25,083 nucleotides of DNA from CAJQND01 sp051010055 (lineage in GTDB: Bacteria > Pseudomonadota > Alphaproteobacteria > Rhizobiales > CAJQND01): contig JBPCVY010000239.1 of NCBI GenBank assembly GCA_051010055.1, positions 1-25,083 of the forward strand, read 5' to 3'. Positions 16,298-23,763 of this stretch are shown one piece after another (within the stretch, counting starts at the first letter, position 1; each line of letters starts with the position of its first letter). The notes below the pieces were generated by a model. The model was not told the DNA's origin, made no database searches, and saw only the letters and a list, made by a program, of their open reading frames with translations. Made by a program: the position numbers and the translations under genes.

Positions 16298-16312
16298 GCA
16301 AATTCAATTTGC
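16298..16312. promoter_or_regulatory. Perfect palindrome, candidate operator of the mttB-like/FAD-GcvT divergon
   Basis: GCAAATTCAATTTGC is a perfect inverted repeat with seven-base arms around a single central C. It lies 26 bases upstream of the MttB-family start and 123 bases upstream of the FAD-GcvT start, inside the 163-base divergent region. Size and symmetry fit a dimeric repressor or activator site. No regulator gene adjoins it, and the nearest regulator in the window is the LuxR gene at 6963. Confidence 0.5.
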
Positions 16313-16435
16313 CCGTCTCGCGGGTCAACACAAGTGAATTTTTTGAACAACTGGTGAGGAAGGTTTTGATTGCGCGCTGGTCGGAAATATTTGAGATTTC
16401 TCCCATCAGGCTTTTGCATTCGGAACCGGCACGGG

Positions 16436-18859
16436 ATGAAAACGCACGCGCAGGTGGTTGTCATTGGCGGCGGTATTGCTGGCTGCAGCACGCTCTATCA
16501 CTTAACGTGCGAGGGCATCACCGATGCAGTGCTGGTGGAACGTGATGAGCTCACATCAGGCACCACCTGGCACTCTGCGGCGCAGGTTACGAACTTCGGC
16601 GCGGTTCAAACCATGGTGGGGCTGAAGAGCCACTCAATCCGCCTTTACAGCGAGCTTGCAGCCGATCCTGACTATCCCATCAACTATCATCATGGCGATG
16701 GCGGCATCCGGCTTGCCGGAACCCAGGACCATATAGATGGGTACAACCATTTCATCTCGCTCGCCCGGGGCATGGGTGTCGATTTCGAACTGATTGATGC
16801 TGCTGAATGTGAACGCCGCCACCCCCTGATAAGAACGGACGGATTGCTTGGTGGCTTATGGGATCCGCTTGATGGCGACATAGACCCTGCGCAGCTGACA
16901 CAAGCACTTGCCCGGCGAGCCCGGAACGCAGGCGCTGAAATCTACCGGCACAACCCGGTGCATGACCTGACGCAAAAGCCAGGTGGCGAATGGGTGGTTC
17001 ACACATTGAAGGGAGATATTGAGTGCGAAATCGTCGTCAACGCGTGCGGCTACCGGGTGAACGAGGTTGGCCGGATGATGGGGGTTGAGCATCCTGTTGT
17101 CTCCATGGAGCATCAATACTTTCTTACCGAGCCGGTTGGCGAACTCGAAGCGCTAGGCCACAGGGTGCCGCTTATTCGGGATCCGATTGACGATTTTTAT
17201 TCCCGCCAGGAAAAACAGGGCCTGCTTGTCGGTATTTATGAGCAGAACTGTAAAACCTGGGGCATGGAGGGCATTGATCCTGACTTCTCCAACGCGTTGT
17301 GCCCCAACGATCTCGACCGGTGCCTGGACAATATGGAGCGTGTTTTTGAACGCCTGCCATGTCTTACCCAGACCGGCATCCACACGGTGATCAACGGTCC
17401 CATCACTTATTCGGCAGATGGATTGCCGCTGGTTGGGCAAATTCCCGGCAAACGGAACGCCTATTGCATTATCGGCTTGCGGGCAGGGATTGGCGAAGGC
17501 GGCGGACATGGAAAAATTCTTGCCGAACTGATTGCCCATGGTGAGAGCGAATGGGACACGTGGTGCCTGGACCCGCGCCGTTTCACCCGATATGCCGACA
17601 CAAAATACACCGCGCTCAAGGCAATTGAAGACTACCAAAACGAATTCCGCTTTCACATGCCCCATGAACACCGCCCAGCGGGCCGCTGTGCAAAGGTGAC
17701 ACCACTTTACGAGCCTCTAAAACGGGCCGGCGCTGCATATGACGTGGTGAACGGATGGGAGCGCGCGGCATTTTTCAAACCTTCTTCAGAATTTGAACCT
17801 GAGCACAGTTTCAGGTTTGCGAATTGGCACGGAGTCGTAGCCAAGGAAGTGGACTGTGTTCAAAGTCGGGTGGGCCTGATGGAAGTTTCAGGCTTCAACC
17901 GCTTTGAGATTTCCGGCACTGGCGTGCACCAATGGCTCAGCGCACTTTCATGTTCCCGCGTTCCGGAAAAGGTGGGGAAGGTTGGCCTGATCTACCTCTT
18001 GAACAGGTTCGGCAATGTGAAGGCCGAAGCAACCATTGCCAATCTTCAAGAAGGCATTGTCTGGTACGGTTCGGCCGCCGCAGCTGAGTATCACGATATA
18101 GACTGGCTCACCGAGTATCTGCCGGCAGATGGTTCCATACGCATAAAAAGCCTTACAAACACGCACACAATTCTTGTTGTCGCGGGGCCACAATCGCGCG
18201 CGTTGCTGCAAGTTGCTGCACCGGAAAATGACTGGTTCCAAAAGAGCTTTCCTTGGCTCTCAGTACGTGAATGCAGAATCGGCAGCGCCAACATGGTGGC
18301 CATGTCAGTGAGTTTGTCTGGTGAACTTGCATGGGAACTACATGTGGCAAACGATCAATTGCGCGAGGTCTATCAGACCCTCGTTGATGCGGGAGAAGAG
18401 TTTGGCCTTGGCCACTTCGGCCTATATGCGGCGGAAAGCATGCGCCTTGAGAAGGGATACAAGCACTGGAAGGGCGATCTGATTACCGAGTTCAACCCTT
18501 ACGAAACGGGCCTTGCCCGGTTCGTGCGTAATGAAAATTCGTACATCGGCAAAGAAGCGCTTGAAGAAATGTTAGCCGCAGGCCCGAGGCGCAATTTCGT
18601 CACCATGGTGGTTGAGAGCCAAGATGGACCGGCGCAGCCGGGCGATTCAATTGTTTCTGGTGATGCAGTCGTGGGCACAGTTACATCTGCTGGCTGGGGG
18701 CACCGGATTGGCAAAAACGTTGCAATGGGATTTGTGAAACCAGTATTTTCGAAATTGGATACTGAAGTATCAATACAAATGCTTGGCCAGCTCATTCCGG
18801 CGATTGTGTGCGCTGATTGTCTTTACGATGCCGAGAGCCAACTGGTGCGAAGCGGTTAA
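16436..18859 (+). CDS. FAD-dependent oxidoreductase-GcvT fusion (dimethylglycine/sarcosine dehydrogenase-like)
   Basis: An 807-residue two-part enzyme of the dimethylglycine/sarcosine dehydrogenase family, which oxidises an N-methyl group and passes the one-carbon unit to tetrahydrofolate. The N-terminal half is a DAO-type FAD domain with VVVIGGGIAG (8-16) and LVERDELTSGTTWHSAAQ. H46 sits where family members attach FAD covalently to histidine. From about residue 440 a GcvT folate-binding domain begins; YAAESMRLEKGYKHWKGDL is a typical GcvT stretch. A C-terminal barrel ends the protein. ATG 16436 begins directly before the FAD motif, and an ATG at 16370 would add a non-homologous tail. It is divergent from the MttB-like gene, suggesting one removes the first methyl of a quaternary amine and this enzyme the later ones. 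The exact amine is unknown. Confidence 0.9.
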   Translation: MKTHAQVVVIGGGIAGCSTLYHLTCEGITDAVLVERDELTSGTTWHSAAQVTNFGAVQTMVGLKSHSIRLYSELAADPDYPINYHHGDGGIRLAGTQDHIDGYNHFISLARGMGVDFELIDAAECERRHPLIRTDGLLGGLWDPLDGDIDPAQLTQALARRARNAGAEIYRHNPVHDLTQKPGGEWVVHTLKGDIECEIVVNACGYRVNEVGRMMGVEHPVVSMEHQYFLTEPVGELEALGHRVPLIRDPIDDFYSRQEKQGLLVGIYEQNCKTWGMEGIDPDFSNALCPNDLDRCLDNMERVFERLPCLTQTGIHTVINGPITYSADGLPLVGQIPGKRNAYCIIGLRAGIGEGGGHGKILAELIAHGESEWDTWCLDPRRFTRYADTKYTALKAIEDYQNEFRFHMPHEHRPAGRCAKVTPLYEPLKRAGAAYDVVNGWERAAFFKPSSEFEPEHSFRFANWHGVVAKEVDCVQSRVGLMEVSGFNRFEISGTGVHQWLSALSCSRVPEKVGKVGLIYLLNRFGNVKAEATIANLQEGIVWYGSAAAAEYHDIDWLTEYLPADGSIRIKSLTNTHTILVVAGPQSRALLQVAAPENDWFQKSFPWLSVRECRIGSANMVAMSVSLSGELAWELHVANDQLREVYQTLVDAGEEFGLGHFGLYAAESMRLEKGYKHWKGDLITEFNPYETGLARFVRNENSYIGKEALEEMLAAGPRRNFVTMVVESQDGPAQPGDSIVSGDAVVGTVTSAGWGHRIGKNVAMGFVKPVFSKLDTEVSIQMLGQLIPAIVCADCLYDAESQLVRSG

Positions 18860-19194
18860 AAGAAACACTGACATAAACGTGATCCAAACAGGGTGATTGG
18901 ACAGTACGTATGACAGTATAGTCATATCCCAATTGCCGCTTAGCTGCTGGGAGTTGTCGACGTTGAGAAATGCCGAATTTACATTGGAACCGGAACACAG
19001 AGCCCGTGCATTGGGCGATTTGTGCACTCCCTATCCGCTTACCCAAGCAGCAATGTATTGCGCAACAAAACTGGACTAACAAAATACCAATTTTGCACCC
19101 ACGGGCGCGCAACTAGCGGTAATAAGCTAGAGTTTATAAGAAGACCAAAAAGTGAAGAAGGAAAAATTCCAGGGAGAAAGAGGAGAATACCAAT
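18860..19194. other. 335-base non-coding region upstream of the betaine-type ABC transporter
   Basis: No credible gene is present. The region holds the 5' control sequences of proX: a 6-6-6 inverted repeat at 18909-18926 with an overlapping direct repeat, an eight-base palindrome TTGCGCAA at 19058-19065, an A-rich leader and an AGGAGA ribosome-binding site about nine bases before ATG 19195. I see no hairpin with a T run downstream of the FAD-GcvT stop, so read-through from that gene is possible. Confidence 0.6.
18909..18926. promoter_or_regulatory. Inverted repeat TATGAC-N6-GTCATA, candidate operator
   Basis: The arms TATGAC (18909-18914) and GTCATA (18921-18926) are perfectly complementary with a six-base AGTATA centre. 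A direct repeat GACAGTA (18900-18906 and 18912-18918, period 12) overlaps the left arm. It lies 50 bases after the FAD-GcvT stop and about 270 bases before proX, so it could serve either a distant proX promoter or a transcription boundary. No regulator is identified. Confidence 0.35.
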
Positions 19195-20151
19195 ATGAAA
19201 TTGTCGAAATTGTTAGCGGGAGCTTGCGTGGCTGCTGGTCTTTCGTTTGGCACCGCAGCACAAGCTGCCGACGTCGTGATAGGCGTGCCTAACTGGCCTT
19301 CGGTTCGCGTTACGGCTCATGTGCTCAAAGTTGTGATGGAAGACAATCTTGGCCTTGAGGTCGAGTTGCAGAATGGCACGAATCCGGTGGTCTTCGAAGC
19401 GATGGATTCCGGCGCTATGCACGTGCATCCAGAAGTGTGGATGCCGAACCAGGTCAACCTCAACAACAAATTCGTAAAAGAGAAAAAGACCGTCAAGATG
19501 AATCCGAACGGCGTTGCCGGTGACCAGGCTATGTGCGTCACCAAAGGCACGGCAGAACGCACCGGCATCGTGAACCTTTCCGAACTTTCAAATCCCGACA
19601 TGGCAAAGAACTTTGACACTGACGGCGATGGCAAAGGTGAAATCTGGATTGGCGCCGCTGGCTGGGCATCGACAAATGTCGAAAAAATTCGCGCCAAATC
19701 TTACGGCTTCTCAGAAACCATGAAGCTCAAAGAAATGGATGAAACCCTTGCCCTGGCGGAAGTGGACAATGCGGTTGCGCAAAAGAAAAACATCGTTTTC
19801 TTCTGCTACACACCCCATCACATGTTTGCTTTGCATGAACTGGTTATCTTGAAAGAGCCAGCCTATGACGAAGCCAAGTGGAAGGTTATTCAGCCAACTG
19901 ATGACCCGGAATGGCTTGAAAAGTCCAATGCGGCGGTGGCGTGGAACACTGCATACCTGCACATTCATTATGCCTCAGCGCTTGAAAAAGCACAGCCGGA
20001 AGCAGCAAAATTGTTGTCCCAGGTAAAGCTCGATACCGACACTGTGTCTGCAATGACATACGCACTGGTCGTTGAGAAGAAAGACCCTGCTGAATTCGCT
20101 AAGAAATGGGTTAGCGAGAATTCATCAGCCGTAGACAGCTGGCTTAAGTAG
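19195..20151 (+). CDS. proX: ProX/OpuAC-type periplasmic quaternary-amine binding protein
   Basis: A 318-residue precursor with a clear Sec signal peptide (MKLSKLLAGACVAAGLSFGT, cleavage after AQA at 22-24). The mature protein is an OpuAC-fold binding protein. It shows the opening ADVVIGVPNWPSVRVTAHVL, the stretch AMHVHPEVWMPNQ, and FDTDGDGKGEIWIGAAGWAS, which parallels the FDTNGDGK loop of E. coli ProX, and CYTPHHMF. Such proteins bind glycine betaine, proline betaine, carnitine, choline or related cations through an aromatic cage. The aromatic residues seen here (W at the PNWP and EVWMP stretches, Y and H near CYTPHH) are compatible with a cationic ligand but do not define it. It is the first gene of proX-V-W-deiminase and is followed by a terminator-like hairpin. 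Confidence 0.9.
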   Translation: MKLSKLLAGACVAAGLSFGTAAQAADVVIGVPNWPSVRVTAHVLKVVMEDNLGLEVELQNGTNPVVFEAMDSGAMHVHPEVWMPNQVNLNNKFVKEKKTVKMNPNGVAGDQAMCVTKGTAERTGIVNLSELSNPDMAKNFDTDGDGKGEIWIGAAGWASTNVEKIRAKSYGFSETMKLKEMDETLALAEVDNAVAQKKNIVFFCYTPHHMFALHELVILKEPAYDEAKWKVIQPTDDPEWLEKSNAAVAWNTAYLHIHYASALEKAQPEAAKLLSQVKLDTDTVSAMTYALVVEKKDPAEFAKKWVSENSSAVDSWLK

Positions 20152-20166
20152 TCCGCCAGAAATAAT

Positions 20167-20200
20167 GCAGGCGGGTGCTGGCTGCTCCCGCCTGCTTTTT
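20167..20200 (+). terminator. Intra-operon hairpin with T run between proX and proV
   Basis: GCAGGCGGG (20167-20175) pairs perfectly with CCCGCCTGC (20187-20195) across an eleven-base loop and is followed by five Ts (20196-20200). It lies 16 bases after the proX stop. This is a textbook intrinsic terminator. It probably lets the binding protein be made in excess while partial read-through expresses proV, proW and the deiminase. It could also stabilise the 3' end of a proX mRNA. Confidence 0.8.
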
Positions 20201-20260
20201 CGCCGCGCAAGCAGGCAAATCAACAAATAACTGCCGGCGCCGCATGAGGGGATGGGGACG

Positions 20261-21310
20261 ATGAGTGAAGCGGTTATTGCTTTAAATGATGTTTGGAAGA
20301 TTTTCGGCAGCAGAGCAGAAGAGGCGATGGCGGCGATTGAAAGCCGAGGGCTTTCGAAGCCGGAAGTTTTGGAAGAATTTGGCTGTGTTGTTGGCATTGC
20401 AGATTGTTCATTTGAAGTTGAACGCGGTGAGATATTTTGCGTCATGGGGCTGTCGGGTTCCGGCAAGTCCACCATGGTGCGCCATCTGAACCGGCTAATC
20501 GAACCTACCGCAGGCAGCATTTCCGTCCTTGGCAAGGATATGCTTTCGCTGGGCGCGGAAGAGTTGCGCGAGATGCGCGCGCGTCATATCGGCATGGTGT
20601 TCCAGCACATGGCGCTGCTGCCCCACCGCACGGTGCGCGACAATGTCGGGTTTCCGCTGCAGGTGCGTGGGGAGCCTAAGTCGAAGCGCTGGGAAGTTTC
20701 CCAACAGTGCCTCAACCTGGTTAATCTGGATGGTTATGAAGACCGTTTCCCGCGTGAGCTTTCAGGCGGTATGCAGCAGCGTGTCGGGCTGGCCCGCGCA
20801 CTGGCATCTGACCCGGAAGTGCTACTCATGGACGAGCCATTTTCAGCCCTTGATCCGCTTATCAGGCGACAGCTGCAAGACCAGTTCATGGGGCTTTCTG
20901 CCGAACTCAACAAAACAACGGTGTTTATCACCCACGACCTTGATGAGGCCATTCGCATCGGCAACAGAATTGCCATCATGAAGGATGGCCGCATCGTGCA
21001 GATCGGAACGCCCGAAGACATTGTGACCAAGCCCGCCGACGAATATGTGAAGGATTTCGTGGAGGGTATTTCCAAGCTCAAGCTCGTGTTCGCGCACTCG
21101 ATTATGGAGAAGATTTCAAAGTACAAGCCTGCCAGGGGAGAAAATTTGGACAAGAGCCCGCGCGCTCACCACGGCACCGACTTGGACGAGCTGATTGATA
21201 TAGCAACGACCACCAGCCAGCCAATAGTCATTCAGGATGACAAGGGCAAGGATGTCGGAGTCATCAACAAGTCGACGTTGCTCAAGGGAATCCAGGGAGG
21301 CAAGGCATGA
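20261..21310 (+). CDS. proV: ProV-type ATPase subunit of betaine ABC transporter
   Basis: A 349-residue cytosolic ATPase driving the importer. Walker A is GLSGSGKST (63-71), the Q-loop lies in VFQHMALLPHRTV, the ABC signature is LSGGMQQRVGLARAL (from 167), Walker B is VLLMDEPFSALD (187-198), and the H-loop is FITHDLDEA. After the ATPase comes a linker and a short C-terminal CBS-like piece (QPIVIQDDKGKDVGVINKST), as in ProV/OpuAA. I favour ATG 20261 (MSEAVIALND); ATG 20252 is only two bases from its GAGGGG. The gene overlaps proW by four bases (ATGA) and lies behind the hairpin at 20167-20200. Confidence 0.93.
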   Translation: MSEAVIALNDVWKIFGSRAEEAMAAIESRGLSKPEVLEEFGCVVGIADCSFEVERGEIFCVMGLSGSGKSTMVRHLNRLIEPTAGSISVLGKDMLSLGAEELREMRARHIGMVFQHMALLPHRTVRDNVGFPLQVRGEPKSKRWEVSQQCLNLVNLDGYEDRFPRELSGGMQQRVGLARALASDPEVLLMDEPFSALDPLIRRQLQDQFMGLSAELNKTTVFITHDLDEAIRIGNRIAIMKDGRIVQIGTPEDIVTKPADEYVKDFVEGISKLKLVFAHSIMEKISKYKPARGENLDKSPRAHHGTDLDELIDIATTTSQPIVIQDDKGKDVGVINKSTLLKGIQGGKA

Positions 21311-22878
21311 CTGATACAGGTCTCGAATTAGGGCCCAAGTCACTTGAGGCCTCGGTTGGCGACTTCGCTCAGGAAAACGAAGCGTACTACTCAGAACAAT
21401 TTGGCAAAATCCAGGGAACCAACGGATTTGCTTGGTCGTGGAACACCATGGCGATGGTGTTTGGGCCATTGTGGGGCGCCTGGCGCGGCGTTTGGGGATT
21501 TTTCTGGACGTTCCTGGTGCTGGAGCTGTTTGCGTTTGTTCAGCTTGGCCGCGGATTATGGGGTGAACTTGGCGCGGACCAGCTGGCACGATATGAACGC
21601 TTGCTTGTAAACATTGGAAAGCGCGAGCAGCAGGCCAAGGAACTGCTTGCAGCAGGCGATGCAGCCGATGCTGAAGCAAAACTCAAAATCGCGGAAAATC
21701 TCAAGAAGGTTGCTGCAACGGCTAAGGAACAGGCTGATTTGGCCGCAACAGAATCAACGACCATTTTAATGGTCGGGCTGGCGCTTTTGGTGCTGGTCAA
21801 GCTGACGGAAGGTTTCTACGCCAATGTCGCGTACGAGAAGCAATATCTGAAATGGCGGGCAAACCCGAACGTGCAGTCTGGCGTGAGCCAGGCAAGCGCT
21901 GCTTTCGGAGCATTCCTGTTGGTGGCAATCTGGCCGCTGACATTGTTCCGGTTCACGGTCGCGGACCCTGATGCGAAACTTGCCGCGTGGACGAACGGCC
22001 TGTTCGGAGACAAAATTCCGATCACCGAGTTCCCAATCAAAAAGGAATATTTCGCAGAGCTTGCCAAGAAAGGTGATGCTGCATTCGACTGGGCGGCAAA
22101 CAGATTTGGCAATGTTTTCGATGGCGTAACGGCGAGCATTCGCTGGGTTCTTGATGGGCTGGAAGTGATGCTCATCGAAACCCCGTGGCCGGTCGTCATG
22201 CTGGTGATTGTGGTTATGGCTTTTAGGTTGGCCGGGCCGCGGGTGGCGATTTTTACCGCAGCATCCCTCGCCTATCTGGCCTTTATGGGGCTTTGGGAAA
22301 TCTCGATGATTACAGTTGCTCTTATCGGGGCTGGTGCGTTCTTGTGCATCTTATTCGGCATTCCGCTCGGCATCTGGTTTGGCAAGTCCAAGAGAGCTTA
22401 CGCGTTCGCCGAGCCGGTTCTGGATTTCATGCAGACAATGCCTGCATTTGTTTATCTGATCCCGATTATCGCATTCTTCGGCACTGGTAAGCCGCCTGGC
22501 GTTCTGGCGACCATTATCTTTGCCATGCCGCCGGTGATCAGGCTTACGGCCTTGGGCATGCGCGGTGTGCCGGAAGCAACCAAGGAGGCCGCAGTCGCAT
22601 TCGGTTGCTCCAAGTGGCAGCTGCTCACCAATGTGGAAATACCCCTTGCCATGCCGTCCATCATGACCGGCATCAACCAGACAATCCTGATGAGCTTGTC
22701 GATGGTCGTGATTGCCTCGCTGATTGGTGCGGAAGGTCTGGGTGCGCTTATTCTCGAGGCGTTGCAATATGCCGCCAAGGGTCAGGGCCTGTTGGGCGGG
22801 CTTGCCATCTTGTTCTGCGCAATGGTTATCGACCGCATAGCGCAAGGCATGTACCGCCGCAAGGTCTCCGGGCACTGA
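21307..22878 (+). CDS. proW: ProW-type permease with a large N-terminal extension
   Basis: A 523-residue inner-membrane permease subunit. The C-terminal 230 residues are a standard ProW/OpuAB domain, with several membrane spans and the EAA coupling loop EATKEAAVAFGCSKWQLL contacting the ATPase. The first 290 residues are unusual. They include an aromatic segment, AWSWNTMAMVFGPLWGAWRG (42-61), reminiscent of the DUF2628-type membrane motif, a hydrophilic, probably coiled-coil stretch rich in E, K and A (about 100-150), two more hydrophobic segments (about 152-168 and 199-215) and a soluble loop. A GGGAGG precedes the ATG at 21307, which overlaps the proV stop. The deiminase gene begins three bases after the proW stop, so the two are certainly co-expressed. 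Confidence 0.9.
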   Translation: MTDTGLELGPKSLEASVGDFAQENEAYYSEQFGKIQGTNGFAWSWNTMAMVFGPLWGAWRGVWGFFWTFLVLELFAFVQLGRGLWGELGADQLARYERLLVNIGKREQQAKELLAAGDAADAEAKLKIAENLKKVAATAKEQADLAATESTTILMVGLALLVLVKLTEGFYANVAYEKQYLKWRANPNVQSGVSQASAAFGAFLLVAIWPLTLFRFTVADPDAKLAAWTNGLFGDKIPITEFPIKKEYFAELAKKGDAAFDWAANRFGNVFDGVTASIRWVLDGLEVMLIETPWPVVMLVIVVMAFRLAGPRVAIFTAASLAYLAFMGLWEISMITVALIGAGAFLCILFGIPLGIWFGKSKRAYAFAEPVLDFMQTMPAFVYLIPIIAFFGTGKPPGVLATIIFAMPPVIRLTALGMRGVPEATKEAAVAFGCSKWQLLTNVEIPLAMPSIMTGINQTILMSLSMVVIASLIGAEGLGALILEALQYAAKGQGLLGGLAILFCAMVIDRIAQGMYRRKVSGH

Positions 22879-22881
22879 GCC

Positions 22882-23763
22882 ATGGGCGCGTGGGGAATAA
22901 ACAACGACTACGCGCCCTTGCACGATGTCTTGCTTGGAAAACCGGAATATTTCCGGTGGGTTGAGGCTGGTCCGCTTATCGGGCGCACCCTTGCCAATGC
23001 CCATAAGACAGGCGTTAAGTTTGATTTGCAAACCGCCATGGCGCAGCACGCGGAAATGGTTTCAATCTATGAGGACAATGGCGTGAAGTGCCATTATCTT
23101 GAACCAGATCCGGTCTTGCATCGCAACTTCTTTGCCCGCGATTCATCGGCCATGACCCCTTGGGGTGCACTTATCTGCCACATGCAATTAAAGGTGCGCC
23201 GTGCCGATTACGTGACCGCCATTAAGTTCTACCAGGACAACCAAATTCCAATTTGGAATTATGCCACCGCCGGCCACTTTGAGGGTGGTGACTTCGTCAT
23301 TGTGGGTCCCGGCAAGGTTCTTATCGGCTATTGCGGTGAACGCTCGGAGAAAGAAGGCGCCGAGCAGGTGGCTGAATTCGTGCGCAGGGAAGGCTGGGAG
23401 GCGGCAACCGTTCCCATAAGCCGGGAGTTCGTGCACATGGACGGGCTGGTGGTGTCGCTTGATGAAAATCTGTTGGTTGCCTGTCTGGACGCCCTGGAGC
23501 CCTGGGTCGTTGACCATCTGACGGAATGGGGCTTTGTGTTTGTCGATGTGCCGTACCGGGAGGCCAAAAACCTCGGGGTTAACCTGGTTGCGCTGGGCAA
23601 TGGCAAAGTTTTGTCCATGAAAGGGGCAACCGAGCTGAACGAGAAAATGCGTGCGCTCGGCTACTATGTTTATGACCCTGATATGTCCATGTTCACATTG
23701 GGCGGCGGCGGTGTGCATTGCCTGTGCCAGGCGCTGAGCCGCGATGAAGCAAAGGCGCCTTAG
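22882..23763 (+). CDS. Guanidine-modifying deiminase/amidinotransferase-fold hydrolase (arginine deiminase/DDAH-like)
   Basis: A 293-residue pentein-fold protein similar to arginine deiminase and dimethylarginine dimethylaminohydrolase, which attack a guanidinium carbon through a cysteine. Visible active-site features are FARDSSAM (D87, as in deiminase FTRD motifs), HFEGGDFV (E134, D137), FVHMDGLVV (H185, D187) and the nucleophile C280 in GGGGVHCLCQAL, with C282 beside it. The length fits the short one-domain group rather than full arginine deiminases of about 400 residues. ATG 22882 begins three bases after proW, so its substrate is probably the imported compound or a close derivative. Its stop overlaps that of the convergent desaturase gene. 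Candidate substrates are arginine, methylarginines or other guanidino acids; amidinotransferase activity is an alternative. Confidence 0.85.
   Translation: MGAWGINNDYAPLHDVLLGKPEYFRWVEAGPLIGRTLANAHKTGVKFDLQTAMAQHAEMVSIYEDNGVKCHYLEPDPVLHRNFFARDSSAMTPWGALICHMQLKVRRADYVTAIKFYQDNQIPIWNYATAGHFEGGDFVIVGPGKVLIGYCGERSEKEGAEQVAEFVRREGWEAATVPISREFVHMDGLVVSLDENLLVACLDALEPWVVDHLTEWGFVFVDVPYREAKNLGVNLVALGNGKVLSMKGATELNEKMRALGYYVYDPDMSMFTLGGGGVHCLCQALSRDEAKAP

Noticed and set aside
18897..19079. 60-codon frame between the FAD-GcvT gene and proX
   Set aside because: No ribosome-binding site, low-quality composition, and it contains the inverted repeat. It is treated as non-coding.
19610..19650. EF-hand-like DTDGDGKGE calcium-binding loop in the binding protein
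   Set aside because: The same position in E. coli ProX reads FDTNGDGK, so it is a normal family loop and not an acquired domain.
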